A stretch of DNA of 49,385 bases from an uncultured Clostridium sp. (GTDB lineage Bacteria > Bacillota > Clostridia > TANB77 > CAG-508), in assembly GCA_900554365.1 (NCBI GenBank), contig USGY01000008.1:1-49385 (forward strand), read 5' to 3'. Positions 41,777 to 49,385 of the stretch are shown here, one piece after another; position 1 is the first letter of the stretch; the number at the start of each line of letters is the position of its first letter. The translations under genes and the position numbers were made by a program. The notes below the pieces were generated by a model. That model was given only the letters and a program-made list of their open reading frames with translations. It was not told the DNA's origin and searched no databases.

Positions 41777-42547
41777 TTATAGTAATGTCAATATTTCAGG
41801 CTCGTTTTCTGTAACTAAAATTGTATTTTCATAATGTGCTGCTAAACTTCCATCTTCAGTTATAATTGTCCATCCATCTTCTAACTCTAAAATGTTTGGT
41901 CTACCTTGAATAACCATAGGTTCAATTGCTAATGTCATACCTGGTTCAATACGAAGTCCTCTTCCAGCTTTACCGTAATTTGGGATTCCTGGATCTTCAT
42001 GCATTTCTCTACCAATTCCATGTCCTTGGAATTCTCTTACTACTGAATATCCTTGTGAACGTACATATTCACCAATTGCATGGCAAATATCACCGATTCT
42101 ATAACCTGGTTTTGCATATTTTATTCCTTCATAAAAAGATTGTTCTGTAACAGAAACTAATCTTCTAGCTTCTTTAGAAACATTTCCTATCATAAATGTT
42201 CTAGCAGCATCACCATTGTATCCGTTTTTTAATGCAACTGTATCAACACTTACAATGTCTCCTTCTTTTATAAATTTATTTTTTGAAGGAATTCCATGAA
42301 TTACTTCATCATTTATTGATATACATATTGATGCTGGGTATGGAGGAACTCCTCTCATTCCTGATGGATAACCTTTTTCTGCTGGTGTTGCTCCTTCTCT
42401 TCTCATTATTTTTTCTGCCAATTGATCAACTTCCCATGTTGACATTCCAGGTTTTATTAATTTAGCAAGTTCATCATATACAACTGCTACTACTCTACCT
42501 GCTTCTCTCATATATTCTATTTCTTTTTTAGATTTAATTGTTACCAA
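41777..42547 (-). CDS. map: Methionine aminopeptidase type I
   Basis: This di-metal enzyme removes the initiator Met. Metal and catalytic blocks are visible: GDIVSVDTVALKNGYNGDAARTF in two parts, HGIGREMHEDPGIPNYG, and MTLAIEPMV. The ATG at 42556 is fused to the only SD (GGAGATG), so it cannot use that SD; the TTG at 42547, 9 bases downstream of GGAG, yields the usual MVTIKSKKEI start. About 256 aa. It starts within 20 bases of adk. Confidence 0.93.
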   Translation of the reverse strand: MVTIKSKKEIEYMREAGRVVAVVYDELAKLIKPGMSTWEVDQLAEKIMRREGATPAEKGYPSGMRGVPPYPASICISINDEVIHGIPSKNKFIKEGDIVSVDTVALKNGYNGDAARTFMIGNVSKEARRLVSVTEQSFYEGIKYAKPGYRIGDICHAIGEYVRSQGYSVVREFQGHGIGREMHEDPGIPNYGKAGRGLRIEPGMTLAIEPMVIQGRPNILELEDGWTIITEDGSLAAHYENTILVTENEPEILTLL

Positions 42548-42559
42548 TTCTAACATCTC

Positions 42560-43228
42560 CTATAAACTTTTCTTTATATATTCAATTACGTCTTTTGCAA
42601 CATCTTCTCCTAATTTGTTTACTGTTTTACTTACTGTTGTTGAATATAAATTTCCTTGTTTTTTATAATATTCTACTAAAGGACTTGTTTGATCAAAATA
42701 TGCTTTTAATCTCTCCTTTACTGTTTCTTTTGTATCATCTTTTCTTTGAATTAATTTATGACCACATTTATCACAAATTCCTTCTACTTTTGGTGGATGC
42801 ATAACCACATTGTAAACAGCTTTACATTCTTGGTTAGAGCATACTCTTCTATTTACTATTCTTTCTATTATTTCTTCTTCTGGAGTTGTTAAATCTATAA
42901 CTATATCAACTTTCTTTCCTTCGGCTTTAAGCATTTTATCTAGCTCTTCTGCTTGATATACTGTTCTTGGGAATCCATCTAATATAATTCCGTTTTGTAC
43001 ATCATCTTCTTTTAATCTATCACGTACAATTCCTATTGTTACTTCATCTGGAACTAATTGTCCCTTTGAGATATATTGTTCTGCTAATTTTCCTAATTCT
43101 GTTCCATCTTTAATATTTTTTCTAAAAATATCTCCTGTTGAAACTTGTGGAAATTCAAGTTCTTTAGTTAGTATACTTGCAATTGTTCCTTTTCCTGTTC
43201 CAGGCGCACCTAACATTATAATTACCAT
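42560..43228 (-). CDS. adk: Adenylate kinase, zinc-type lid
   Basis: Converts ATP + AMP to 2 ADP. The 222-aa protein has the P-loop MLGAPGTGKGTIAS, the AMP-binding GDIFRKNIKDGTELG, and DGFPRTVYQAEEL. The long lid contains four Cys (CSNQEC and CDKCGH) for zinc, as in Gram-positive enzymes. The ATG at 43228 with AGGGAAG upstream is preferred over an earlier TTG. A 153-base gap with a hairpin separates it from secY. Confidence 0.97.
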   Translation of the reverse strand: MVIIMLGAPGTGKGTIASILTKELEFPQVSTGDIFRKNIKDGTELGKLAEQYISKGQLVPDEVTIGIVRDRLKEDDVQNGIILDGFPRTVYQAEELDKMLKAEGKKVDIVIDLTTPEEEIIERIVNRRVCSNQECKAVYNVVMHPPKVEGICDKCGHKLIQRKDDTKETVKERLKAYFDQTSPLVEYYKKQGNLYSTTVSKTVNKLGEDVAKDVIEYIKKSL

Positions 43229-43341
43229 TTTACACAACACTTCCCTTTATATTTGTTTTTGATTATTATTTTAATAACCTTTACCATATCTACTAATTTT
43301 CATTAATAGACATGCTAAAATTCATTAAAAACAAAGATACA

Positions 43342-43371
43342 GGGACGAAATCTCTAATTTTTAATCGTCCC
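43342..43371 (-). other. Hairpin between secY and adk
   Basis: A 7-bp stem (GGGACGA at 43342-43348 with 43365-43371) encloses a 16-nt loop. On the minus strand it is followed by a T-rich but interrupted tract. It may be a partial terminator or attenuator inside the spc operon. Confidence 0.6.
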
Positions 43372-43381
43372 TTATTATATC

Positions 43382-44701
43382 TTACTCTAAGAATCCTTTA
43401 TAGTGTCTCATTGCTAAGAAAGATTCTAATTGTTGTACTGTTTCCAATGCAACTCCTACAACGATTAATATTGATGTACCACCAAATGCGATATTTAAAT
43501 TTGTAAATCTTAATAACATTGGCAATATAGCGATTATAGCTAAGAATAATCCTCCAAACCATGTTAATTTTGAAATTATTGATGATAAATAATCTGTTGT
43601 TGGTTTTCCAGCTCTTATTCCTGGAATAAATCCACCATTTTTCTTAATATTGCTAGATACCTCTGCTGGGTTGAATGTAGCAAACGTATAGAAAAATGTA
43701 AATCCTAAGATTAAAAGCAAGTATACAATAGCATTACCTACTGAATATCCCCATTCTACATTTGATGTTGATGTAGCAATTGAGAATTTATATAATCCTG
43801 CTAAAAATCCTGTATGATTTCCTATATCTGATACAAATATTTGTATAAGCATTGCTGGAAATGTCATAAATGATGAAGCAAAGATTATTGGCATAACACC
43901 AGCCATTGCTAATTTTAATGGAATGTGTGTACTTTGTGCACCCATCATTTTTCTTCCAACTACTTTTTTAGAATATTGTACTGGTACTCTTCTTTCAGCT
44001 TGTTGTACAAATACAACTCCTGTTACTAATATTATAGCACCAATAATAATTCCTAAAGCAAGCAATAAACCTGTTGTGCTAAATCCTGCATCTGTTATTA
44101 CTAAATTCCATAAAGTTGTTAGTCCTGATGGTAATCCTGCGATAATACCAACGAAAATCAACAATGAAATTCCGTTTCCGACACCTTTACTTGTAATTTG
44201 TTCTCCTAACCACATTAATATTGCAGTACCTGTAACTAATCCCATTACAACTAATGCACCTGTTACGAAACTATCATCTACGAATATTCCTGATGATTTA
44301 TAAGATAGGTAAATTCCTATACCTTCTACTAATGCTAAAACTACTGTTAACATTTTTGTATATTTATTTACTTTCTTTCTACCTTCTTCTCCACCTTCTT
44401 TAGTTAATTTTTCTAAAGATGGAATAATCATAGCTAACAATTGAATTACAATTGAAGCTGTGATATATGGACTAATTGACATTGCAAATAATGAAAATCT
44501 AGAGAATGCACCTCCGGAAATCATATCTATTAATCCAGCGATTCCATTTGTATTACTCATTGCTTCGTTTAATGTTACACTATTTACTCCAGGTACAGTA
44601 ATATAACATCCTAATCTAAATACAACAATTAATAATAAGGTGTATAATAGTCTTTTTCTAACATCAGGTGTTGAAATAGCGTTTTTGATTGTTTTAAACA
44701 A
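43382..44701 (-). CDS. secY: Preprotein translocase subunit SecY
   Basis: SecY forms the protein-conducting channel. The 439-aa protein has ten hydrophobic segments and conserved blocks IDMISGGAFSRFSLFAMSISPYI (in two parts), GEQITSKGVGNGISLLIF and GGFIPGIRAGKPT. The start is TTG at 44701, immediately after the rplO stop; GAGGTG lies 6 bases upstream, inside rplO, so translation is coupled. Confidence 0.98.
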   Translation of the reverse strand: MFKTIKNAISTPDVRKRLLYTLLLIVVFRLGCYITVPGVNSVTLNEAMSNTNGIAGLIDMISGGAFSRFSLFAMSISPYITASIVIQLLAMIIPSLEKLTKEGGEEGRKKVNKYTKMLTVVLALVEGIGIYLSYKSSGIFVDDSFVTGALVVMGLVTGTAILMWLGEQITSKGVGNGISLLIFVGIIAGLPSGLTTLWNLVITDAGFSTTGLLLALGIIIGAIILVTGVVFVQQAERRVPVQYSKKVVGRKMMGAQSTHIPLKLAMAGVMPIIFASSFMTFPAMLIQIFVSDIGNHTGFLAGLYKFSIATSTSNVEWGYSVGNAIVYLLLILGFTFFYTFATFNPAEVSSNIKKNGGFIPGIRAGKPTTDYLSSIISKLTWFGGLFLAIIAILPMLLRFTNLNIAFGGTSILIVVGVALETVQQLESFLAMRHYKGFLE

Positions 44702-45136
44702 TTAAATCACCTCGGCCTTTCCACCTAAAGCTTCGATTTCTTCTTTAGCTTTCGCTGTAAATCTCTTAGCTTTAACATTTACTTTTTTCTCTAATTTTCC
44801 TGTTGCTAAAATAACTATACCATCATTAATTTTTCCGATAATTCCTTCTTCTAATAAGCTTTCAGCAGTAACATCTGTGTTTTTAACTTTGTTTAACATT
44901 TTTAATGTTACTTCTGTGTAAGTATTAGCATGAATATTATTGAAACCTCTTTTTGGTAATCTTCTAAATAATGGTGTTTGACCTCCTTCAAATCCACGTC
45001 TTACACCACCGCCGCTTCTTGATTTTTGTCCTTTTTGTCCTCTACCAGATGTCTTTCCTAATCCAGAACCTGTTCCACGACCTACTCTTTTTCTTTCTAC
45101 TTTTTTTACAGCTGGTTTTAAATCATCTAATTTCAT
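44702..45136 (-). CDS. rplO: Ribosomal protein L15
   Basis: The 144-aa protein begins MKLDDLKPAVKKVERKRVGR and contains GSGLGKTSGRGQKGQKSRSG and GGQTPLFRRLPKRGF. The ATG at 45136 follows GAAGGAGGTGC. It directly follows rpsE with only 46 bases between; the rpmD (L30) gene expected here is absent. Confidence 0.98.
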   Translation of the reverse strand: MKLDDLKPAVKKVERKRVGRGTGSGLGKTSGRGQKGQKSRSGGGVRRGFEGGQTPLFRRLPKRGFNNIHANTYTEVTLKMLNKVKNTDVTAESLLEEGIIGKINDGIVILATGKLEKKVNVKAKRFTAKAKEEIEALGGKAEVI

Positions 45137-45182
45137 TATGGTTTGCACCTCCTTCTTTTTTATCAAATAGTATTTTATATTA

Positions 45183-45668
45183 TTATAATATTTCTTCTAC
45201 TTTTTTACCTCTTTTTTTAGCTACTTGTTCTGCAGTTTGCATAGCTTTTAAACCTTCCAATGTAGCATAAACAACGTTTCTTGGATTGTTTGTTCCAATA
45301 ACTTTTGTTCTTATATTTCTATAACCTGCTAATTCTAGAACTGGTCTTACGCTACCTCCAGCAATAAGTCCACTACCAATTTCAGCTGGTTTTAATATAA
45401 CTCTTGCACTTCCGAATCTACCAACAAATTCATGAGGTACTGTTGTTTCAACAATTGGAACTTCAACTAAGTTTTTCTTAGCTTCTTGGATAGCTTTCTT
45501 TATAGCATCTGGAACTTCTGAAGCTTTACCATTTCCAACACCAACATGACCGTTTTCGTCACCAACAACTACAACAGCGCTAAATCTAAAAGTTCTACCA
45601 CCTTTAACAACTTTGGCAACTCTGTTTATTGCAACAACTTTTTCTTTTAACTCTTTATTTTCTTCCAT
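45183..45668 (-). CDS. rpsE: Ribosomal protein S5
   Basis: The 161-aa protein has the N-terminal double-stranded RNA-binding fold (VVAINRVAKVVKGGRTFRFS, VGDENGHVGVGNGKASEVPD) and the C-terminal domain with GSGLIAGGSVRPVLELAG. It acts in decoding fidelity; mutations in the loop near VVKGG give spectinomycin resistance in other species. Confidence 0.98.
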   Translation of the reverse strand: MEENKELKEKVVAINRVAKVVKGGRTFRFSAVVVVGDENGHVGVGNGKASEVPDAIKKAIQEAKKNLVEVPIVETTVPHEFVGRFGSARVILKPAEIGSGLIAGGSVRPVLELAGYRNIRTKVIGTNNPRNVVYATLEGLKAMQTAEQVAKKRGKKVEEIL

Positions 45669-45700
45669 CGGTTTTAGTTTTTCCTCCTTCTTTAATTCTA

Positions 45701-46060
45701 CTAAAATTTAAGTCCGCCTTCTCTTGCAGCTTCTGCTAATTCTTTAACTACACCATGATAGATATATCCTCCACGGTCGAAAACTACTGTTTCGATTTTT
45801 TTATCAGCTGCTCTTTTAGCGATTAATGCTCCAACTTCTTTAGCTGCTTCTTTGTTAGCGTGTTTGTTTTTAACTTCTTTATCTAATGTAGAAGCTGCTA
45901 CTAATGTGTTACCAGCAACATCATCAATAACTTGTACATATAAATTACTGTTACTTCTATATACACATAATCTTGGTCTTTCAGCTGTTCCAGAAATTTT
46001 TGTTCTTACTCTAAGATGTCTTCTTGTTCTTTCCATTTTTCTATCAGTTTTCTTAACCAT
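45701..46060 (-). CDS. rplR: Ribosomal protein L18
   Basis: The 119-aa 5S rRNA-binding protein has RTRRHLRVRTKISGTAERPR, LCVYRSNSNLYVQVIDD and the C-terminal FDRGGYIYHGVVKELAEAAR. A 213-base gap containing a long palindrome separates it from rplF upstream. RBS GAAAGGAG precedes the ATG. Confidence 0.98.
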   Translation of the reverse strand: MVKKTDRKMERTRRHLRVRTKISGTAERPRLCVYRSNSNLYVQVIDDVAGNTLVAASTLDKEVKNKHANKEAAKEVGALIAKRAADKKIETVVFDRGGYIYHGVVKELAEAAREGGLKF

Positions 46061-46152
46061 TTTTATTCTCCTTTCTCTAAATTCGAATTTTTATTGATTT
46101 TAATTTGGTTCTGCATATTGTACATTTTAATAAAATTTATAAACCAAATTCT

Positions 46153-46275
46153 AAAATTAATTATAAGTGAGTATAACTAGGCAACCAAATTCAAAATTTT
46201 TGAGGCGTACTGGTGTACGTTGATAAAATTTTGAATGTAGGTTAACAACGTTAGACAAAACTTAGAATTAATTTT
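46153..46275. repeat. Long imperfect palindrome between rplF and rplR
   Basis: Nested arms form one extended hairpin: AAAATTAATT (46153-46162) with 46266-46275, TAAGT (46164-46168) with 46260-46264, a 12-bp perfect stem (46189-46200 with 46225-46236) and CGTAC (46206-46210) with 46215-46219 around TGGT. It reaches into the rplF stop codon. The arrangement resembles a short palindromic mobile element or an mRNA processing/regulatory structure. Confidence 0.75.
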
Positions 46276-46810
46276 ATTTACCAGTTTTACCTTCCTTACG
46301 TCTAATAACTTCATCAGCATATTTAATACCTTTTCCGCCATAAACTTCAGGTGGTCTCTTAGATCTTACTTCTGCTGCAGTTTGACCTACTAATTCTTTA
46401 TCAATACCTTTAATAATTATTGTATTTGGGTTTGGAACTTCAAAAGTAATTCCTTCTGGAGCTTCAACTATTACAGGGTGAGAATATCCTAAAGATAAAT
46501 TTAATCCTGTTCCTTGTTTTGCTGCTCTATATCCAACTCCATTAACTTGTAATTCTTTACTATATTCATGAAGTACACCTGTAATCATGTTTTCTATTAA
46601 TGTTCTTGATAAACCATGTAAACCTCTGTTAAATGGTTGATCATTAATTCTTGTAACATGAACAGTATTTCCTTCCATAGCTAAAGAAATATTATTATGT
46701 ACATCTCTTTCTAATGTACCTTTTGGTCCTTTTACAGTAATGTGTTTACCATCAATTTTAACTTCAACACCATCTGGTACTGTAATAGGTTTATTTCCTA
46801 TTCTTGACAT
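46274..46810 (-). CDS. rplF: Ribosomal protein L6
   Basis: The 178-aa protein begins SRIGNKPITVPDGVEVKIDG, has KELQVNGVGYRAAKQG and LSLGYSHPV, and ends with RSKRPPEVYGGKGIKYADEV. It is near the factor-binding site of the 50S subunit. The stop codon lies in one arm of the palindrome downstream. Confidence 0.98.
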   Translation of the reverse strand: MSRIGNKPITVPDGVEVKIDGKHITVKGPKGTLERDVHNNISLAMEGNTVHVTRINDQPFNRGLHGLSRTLIENMITGVLHEYSKELQVNGVGYRAAKQGTGLNLSLGYSHPVIVEAPEGITFEVPNPNTIIIKGIDKELVGQTAAEVRSKRPPEVYGGKGIKYADEVIRRKEGKTGK

Positions 46811-46844
46811 TTAGGTTTTCCCTCCTTTTTAAATTTTGTATGTA

Positions 46845-47243
46845 TTACCAAATATAAGCTAATACTTCTCCACCAATTCCAAGTTCTCTTGCTTGTTTAT
46901 CAGTTTTTAAACCTTTTGATGTAGAAATTATTGCTATTCCTAAACCATTTAATACTCTTGGTAATTCATCTCTAGTTGCATAAACTTTTAATCCTGGTTT
47001 ACTTATTCTTTTTAAACCATCAATTACTCTTCTTCCATTTTCATCATATTTTAAAGTAATTCTTATGATACCTTGTGCATCATCGTTTATTTCTTCATAT
47101 GATTTTATATATCCTTCATCAGCTAAAATTTCAGCTATTCCTAATTTCATTTTAGAAGCTGGAACGTCAACTGTTTTATGTTTTGAACTATTTGCGTTTC
47201 TAATTCTTGTTAACATATCTGCAATTGGATCTGTAATGTTCAT
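46845..47243 (-). CDS. rpsH: Ribosomal protein S8
   Basis: The 132-aa protein begins NITDPIADMLTRIRNANSSK and contains RISKPGLKVYATRDELPRVL and GIAIISTSKGLKTDKQAREL with the C-terminal GGEVLAYIW. It binds the central domain of 16S rRNA and in E. coli is the spc operon repressor. Confidence 0.98.
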   Translation of the reverse strand: MNITDPIADMLTRIRNANSSKHKTVDVPASKMKLGIAEILADEGYIKSYEEINDDAQGIIRITLKYDENGRRVIDGLKRISKPGLKVYATRDELPRVLNGLGIAIISTSKGLKTDKQARELGIGGEVLAYIW

Positions 47244-47330
47244 TTAATCACTTACCTCCTTTTTATAATTAAATTATCTACATTGATATATTATATAGCA
47301 ATTCAAGTTTATCAAATTGCTCTTTAAATT

Positions 47331-47516
47331 TTACCAACTTGATTTTTTTACACCCGGAATTTCACCTTTGTGAGCTAATTCTCTAAAGCAAACACGGCAA
47401 ATACCATATTTTCTTATATAAGAATGTGGTCTTCCACATAGTTTACATCTATTATATTCTCTAGTTTTAAACTTTTGTGGTCTTGCTTGTTTTATTTTCA
47501 TTGATGTTTTAGCCAT
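47331..47516 (-). CDS. rpsZ: Ribosomal protein S14, zinc-binding short form
   Basis: The 61-aa protein has the zinc set CKLCGRPH and CRVCFREL, ending HKGEIPGVKKSSW. It is the zinc-dependent type Z (N1) paralog. Its place between rplE and rpsH is standard. Confidence 0.97.
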   Translation of the reverse strand: MAKTSMKIKQARPQKFKTREYNRCKLCGRPHSYIRKYGICRVCFRELAHKGEIPGVKKSSW

Positions 47517-47554
47517 AGTTTTTTCTCCTTTCCTTTGACTAATCCGATTTATAA

Positions 47555-48094
47555 TTAATTTCTAAAAGGCATTCCTAATAATTTTAATAACTCTTTAGCT
47601 TCTTCATCTGTTTCAGCTGTTGTTACCATTATAATATCCATACCTCTTATTTTATCTACTTTATCATATTCGATTTCAGGGAATATTAATTGTTCTTTAA
47701 TACCCATAGAGTAATTTCCTCTACCATCAAATGAATGACCAGAAACTCCTCTGAAATCTCTAACTCTTGGAAGTGCTACATTGAATAATTTGTAAACAAA
47801 ATCATACATTTTGTCTGATCTTAATGTTACTTTGCATCCAATATTAGCTCCTTCTCTTAATTTAAATGCAGCTATTGATTTTTTAGCTTTTGTTATTACT
47901 GGTTTTTGACCTGTAATTTGTGTTAAATCTTTAATTGCATTTTCTAAAGCTTTAGGATTTTCTTTTAAATCTCCTAATCCTATATTAATTACTACTTTAT
48001 CAAGTTTTGGAACTTGCATAATTGATTTATATTCAAACTTTTTCATTAATGCTGGAACAACTTCGTTGTTGTATTGTTCTCTTAATTTTTCCAT
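47555..48094 (-). CDS. rplE: Ribosomal protein L5
   Basis: The 179-aa protein begins EKLREQYNNEVVPALMKKF and has KVVINIGLGD, TGQKPVITKAKKSIAAFKLR, RGNYSMGIKEQLIFPEI and GMDIIMVTTA. It binds 5S rRNA and the P-site tRNA. Confidence 0.98.
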   Translation of the reverse strand: MEKLREQYNNEVVPALMKKFEYKSIMQVPKLDKVVINIGLGDLKENPKALENAIKDLTQITGQKPVITKAKKSIAAFKLREGANIGCKVTLRSDKMYDFVYKLFNVALPRVRDFRGVSGHSFDGRGNYSMGIKEQLIFPEIEYDKVDKIRGMDIIMVTTAETDEEAKELLKLLGMPFRN

Positions 48095-48112
48095 TTTGAA
48101 AACTCCTCCTTC

Positions 48113-48421
48113 CTATTTTAAATTTGCTCCACATTTTTTGCAAACACGAACTTTTTCGTCTTTTTCTACTTTATATCCTACTTTTGTAGTTTTTCCGCAT
48201 TTAGGGCATACTACGTTAACTTTGGCTGCTGGAATACTGCATTCTACAGGAATAATTCCACTTTCATCACCTTGACGTCTTGCTTTAACATGTTTTTTTC
48301 TAACATTTACGCCTTTAACAACTAATTTATCAGATTTTGGTATAACTTCTAATACTTCTCCTGTTTTACCTTTATCATTTCCAGATAAAACTTGAACGTT
48401 ATCTCCTTTTTTAATCTTCAT
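48113..48421 (-). CDS. rplX: Ribosomal protein L24 with zinc ribbon
   Basis: The 102-aa protein begins MKIKKGDNVQVLSGNDKGKT (KOW motif) and includes VKGVNVRKKHVK. Two Cys pairs near the C-terminus (CPKCGK and CKKCGANLK) suggest a bound zinc, as in many clostridial L24 proteins. The ATG at 48421 follows AAGGAGGC; upstream in-frame codons contain the SD. Confidence 0.98.
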   Translation of the reverse strand: MKIKKGDNVQVLSGNDKGKTGEVLEVIPKSDKLVVKGVNVRKKHVKARRQGDESGIIPVECSIPAAKVNVVCPKCGKTTKVGYKVEKDEKVRVCKKCGANLK

Positions 48422-48487
48422 TAGAGCTTGCCTCCTTTTCTTAAATTTCAAAAACCTTTTTCAATGCTCCATTTTTTACTATTAATA

Positions 48488-48856
48488 CTATAAAACTTCT
48501 GGTGCTAATGAAAGTATTTTCATGTAATCTTTCTCTCTTAATTCTCTAGCAACTGGACCAAAAATACGAGTTCCTCTTGGAGTTTTGTCGTCTTTTATTA
48601 TTACAGCTGCATTTTCGTCAAATTTTATATATGAACCATCTGATCTTCTCAATCCTTTTTTAGATCTTACAATAACAGCTTTTACAACATCACCTTTTTT
48701 TACAACTCCACCTGGTGTTGCTGATTTTACAGAAGCAACTATTACATCACCAATATTTGAGAATTTTCTTTTTGAACCACCTAAACATCTTATGCACATA
48801 AGTTCTTTAGCTCCTGTGTTATCTGCTACTTTCAATCTTGTTTGTTGTTGTATCAT
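48488..48856 (-). CDS. rplN: Ribosomal protein L14
   Basis: The 122-aa protein begins IQQQTRLKVADNTGAKELMC and has GGSKRKFSNIGDVIVASVK and KTPRGTRIFGPVARELRE. It contacts 16S rRNA at the subunit interface. RBS AGGAGG lies 8 bases upstream of the ATG. Confidence 0.98.
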   Translation of the reverse strand: MIQQQTRLKVADNTGAKELMCIRCLGGSKRKFSNIGDVIVASVKSATPGGVVKKGDVVKAVIVRSKKGLRRSDGSYIKFDENAAVIIKDDKTPRGTRIFGPVARELREKDYMKILSLAPEVL

Positions 48857-48873
48857 CTATGGTTCCTCCTTTC

Positions 48874-49137
48874 TTATTTTATAATTGCTTTTTCTACAAC
48901 TTCAACTACTCTCCATCTTTTATCTTTAGAAAGTGGTCTAGTTTCCATTACTTTTACTTTATCACCGATTTGGCAAACATTTTCTTCATCATGAGCTTTT
49001 AATTTGTATGTTCTTTTAACAGTTTTACCATATTTATTGTGACTAACACTTCTTTCTACAGCTACTACAACTGTTTTATCCATTTTGTTTGATAATACAG
49101 TTCCTACCATAACTTTACGAAGATTTCTTTCTTCCAT
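48874..49137 (-). CDS. rpsQ: Ribosomal protein S17
   Basis: The 87-aa OB-fold protein has KVMVGTVLSNKMDKTVVVAV, HNKYGKTVKRTYKLKAHDE, and VMETRPLSKDKRWRVVEVV. It is an early-binding small-subunit protein. Confidence 0.98.
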   Translation of the reverse strand: MEERNLRKVMVGTVLSNKMDKTVVVAVERSVSHNKYGKTVKRTYKLKAHDEENVCQIGDKVKVMETRPLSKDKRWRVVEVVEKAIIK

Positions 49138-49168
49138 TTAGATTTCTCCTTTCCTCTTTCTAATGATT

Positions 49169-49375
49169 TTACGCTTTTTTAGAGTCAGCTATTTTTCTTT
49201 CTGTTAATACAGTATTTATTTTAGCTATATCCTTTTTAACTTCTTTTATTTTCATTGGATTATCTAATCCGTTTGTAGCTAAACTAAATTTTAATTTAAA
49301 TAATTCTGTTTTTAGTTCACCTAATACTTTTTCTAAATCTGGTGAAGACATTTCTCTTATTTTACTAATCTTCAT
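49169..49375 (-). CDS. rpmC: Ribosomal protein L29
   Basis: The protein begins MKISKIREMSSPDLEKVLGE and ends RKIADSKKA (68 aa). It has the typical coiled L29 core KTELFKLKFSLATNGLDN. The ATG at 49375 has GGTGG five bases upstream at the window edge; ATG at 49378 or GTG at 49384 are less likely starts. rplP would be expected just outside the window. Confidence 0.95.
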   Translation of the reverse strand: MKISKIREMSSPDLEKVLGELKTELFKLKFSLATNGLDNPMKIKEVKKDIAKINTVLTERKIADSKKA

Positions 49376-49385
49376 CATTTCCACC

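Noticed and set aside
1..49385. CRISPR arrays, insertion sequences, rRNA genes
   Set aside because: No regularly spaced repeats, transposase-like ORFs or rRNA-like sequence were seen anywhere in the window.

Overview
The window looks like the chromosome of a low-GC, spore-forming member of the Clostridia (Bacillota). The DNA is strongly AT-rich. Sporulation genes (spoIIM, spoVT, dpaA) sit beside ordinary housekeeping genes, most genes lie on the minus strand, start codons are often TTG with strong GGAGG-type ribosome binding sites, and promoters match the vegetative sigma-A consensus. No rRNA operon, CRISPR array, transposase or reverse transcriptase was seen.

Layout on the minus strand, from high to low coordinates. 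(1) About 49.4-38.0 kb is the S10/spc/alpha ribosomal supercluster: rpmC-rpsQ-rplN-rplX-rplE-rpsZ-rpsH-rplF-rplR-rpsE-rplO-secY-adk-map-infA-rpmJ-rpsM-rpsK-rpsD-rpoA-rplQ, ending in a clear terminator. rpmD (L30) is missing from its usual slot, and two structured spacers interrupt the operon. (2) 37.9-32.5 kb holds a small membrane protein, recD2, comFC and a KAP-type P-loop NTPase. (3) 32.4-24.2 kb holds spoVT, alaS (short form) with a HIT-family gene, a sortase, ligA, a small unknown, folD, dprA and a relBE toxin-antitoxin pair, most separated by terminators. (4) 24.06-20.9 kb is the accessory part: tRNA-Met and tRNA-Tyr, a pilin-like protein whose C-terminus looks like the variable region of a diversity-generating retroelement (DGR), a Cys-rich unknown and a plus-strand GNAT acetyltransferase. 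(5) 20.9-15.3 kb holds tmcAL (plus strand), rnhA, an HD-like protein with endonuclease Q, spoIIM and xerD. (6) 15.2-1.3 kb is a nearly gapless co-oriented run: Alg14/Alg13-like glycosyltransferase halves, ruvB, a GT-C membrane glycosyltransferase, queH, a diaminopimelate set (dapD, dapL-type aminotransferase, M20 deacylase), polA, lytic transglycosylase, TPR membrane protein, dpaA and uppP. (7) 1.2-0.95 kb is a self-contained small transcription unit with a dinucleotide repeat, followed by a second pilin-like gene cut by the window edge.

The most interesting locus is 22.5-23.8 kb. A prepilin-like N-terminus is fused to a C-type-lectin-like domain that ends in a short GC-rich tract resembling DGR variable repeats. 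It is followed by a 9-bp/4-nt-loop hairpin of the kind known to flank DGR variable repeats, and no reverse transcriptase is nearby. Its start region also carries an apparent one-base deletion in an A6 tract. The partial pilin gene at the left edge shares a near-identical 275-bp 5' module with it but has a different C-terminus, which suggests modular surface proteins built on a common anchor.
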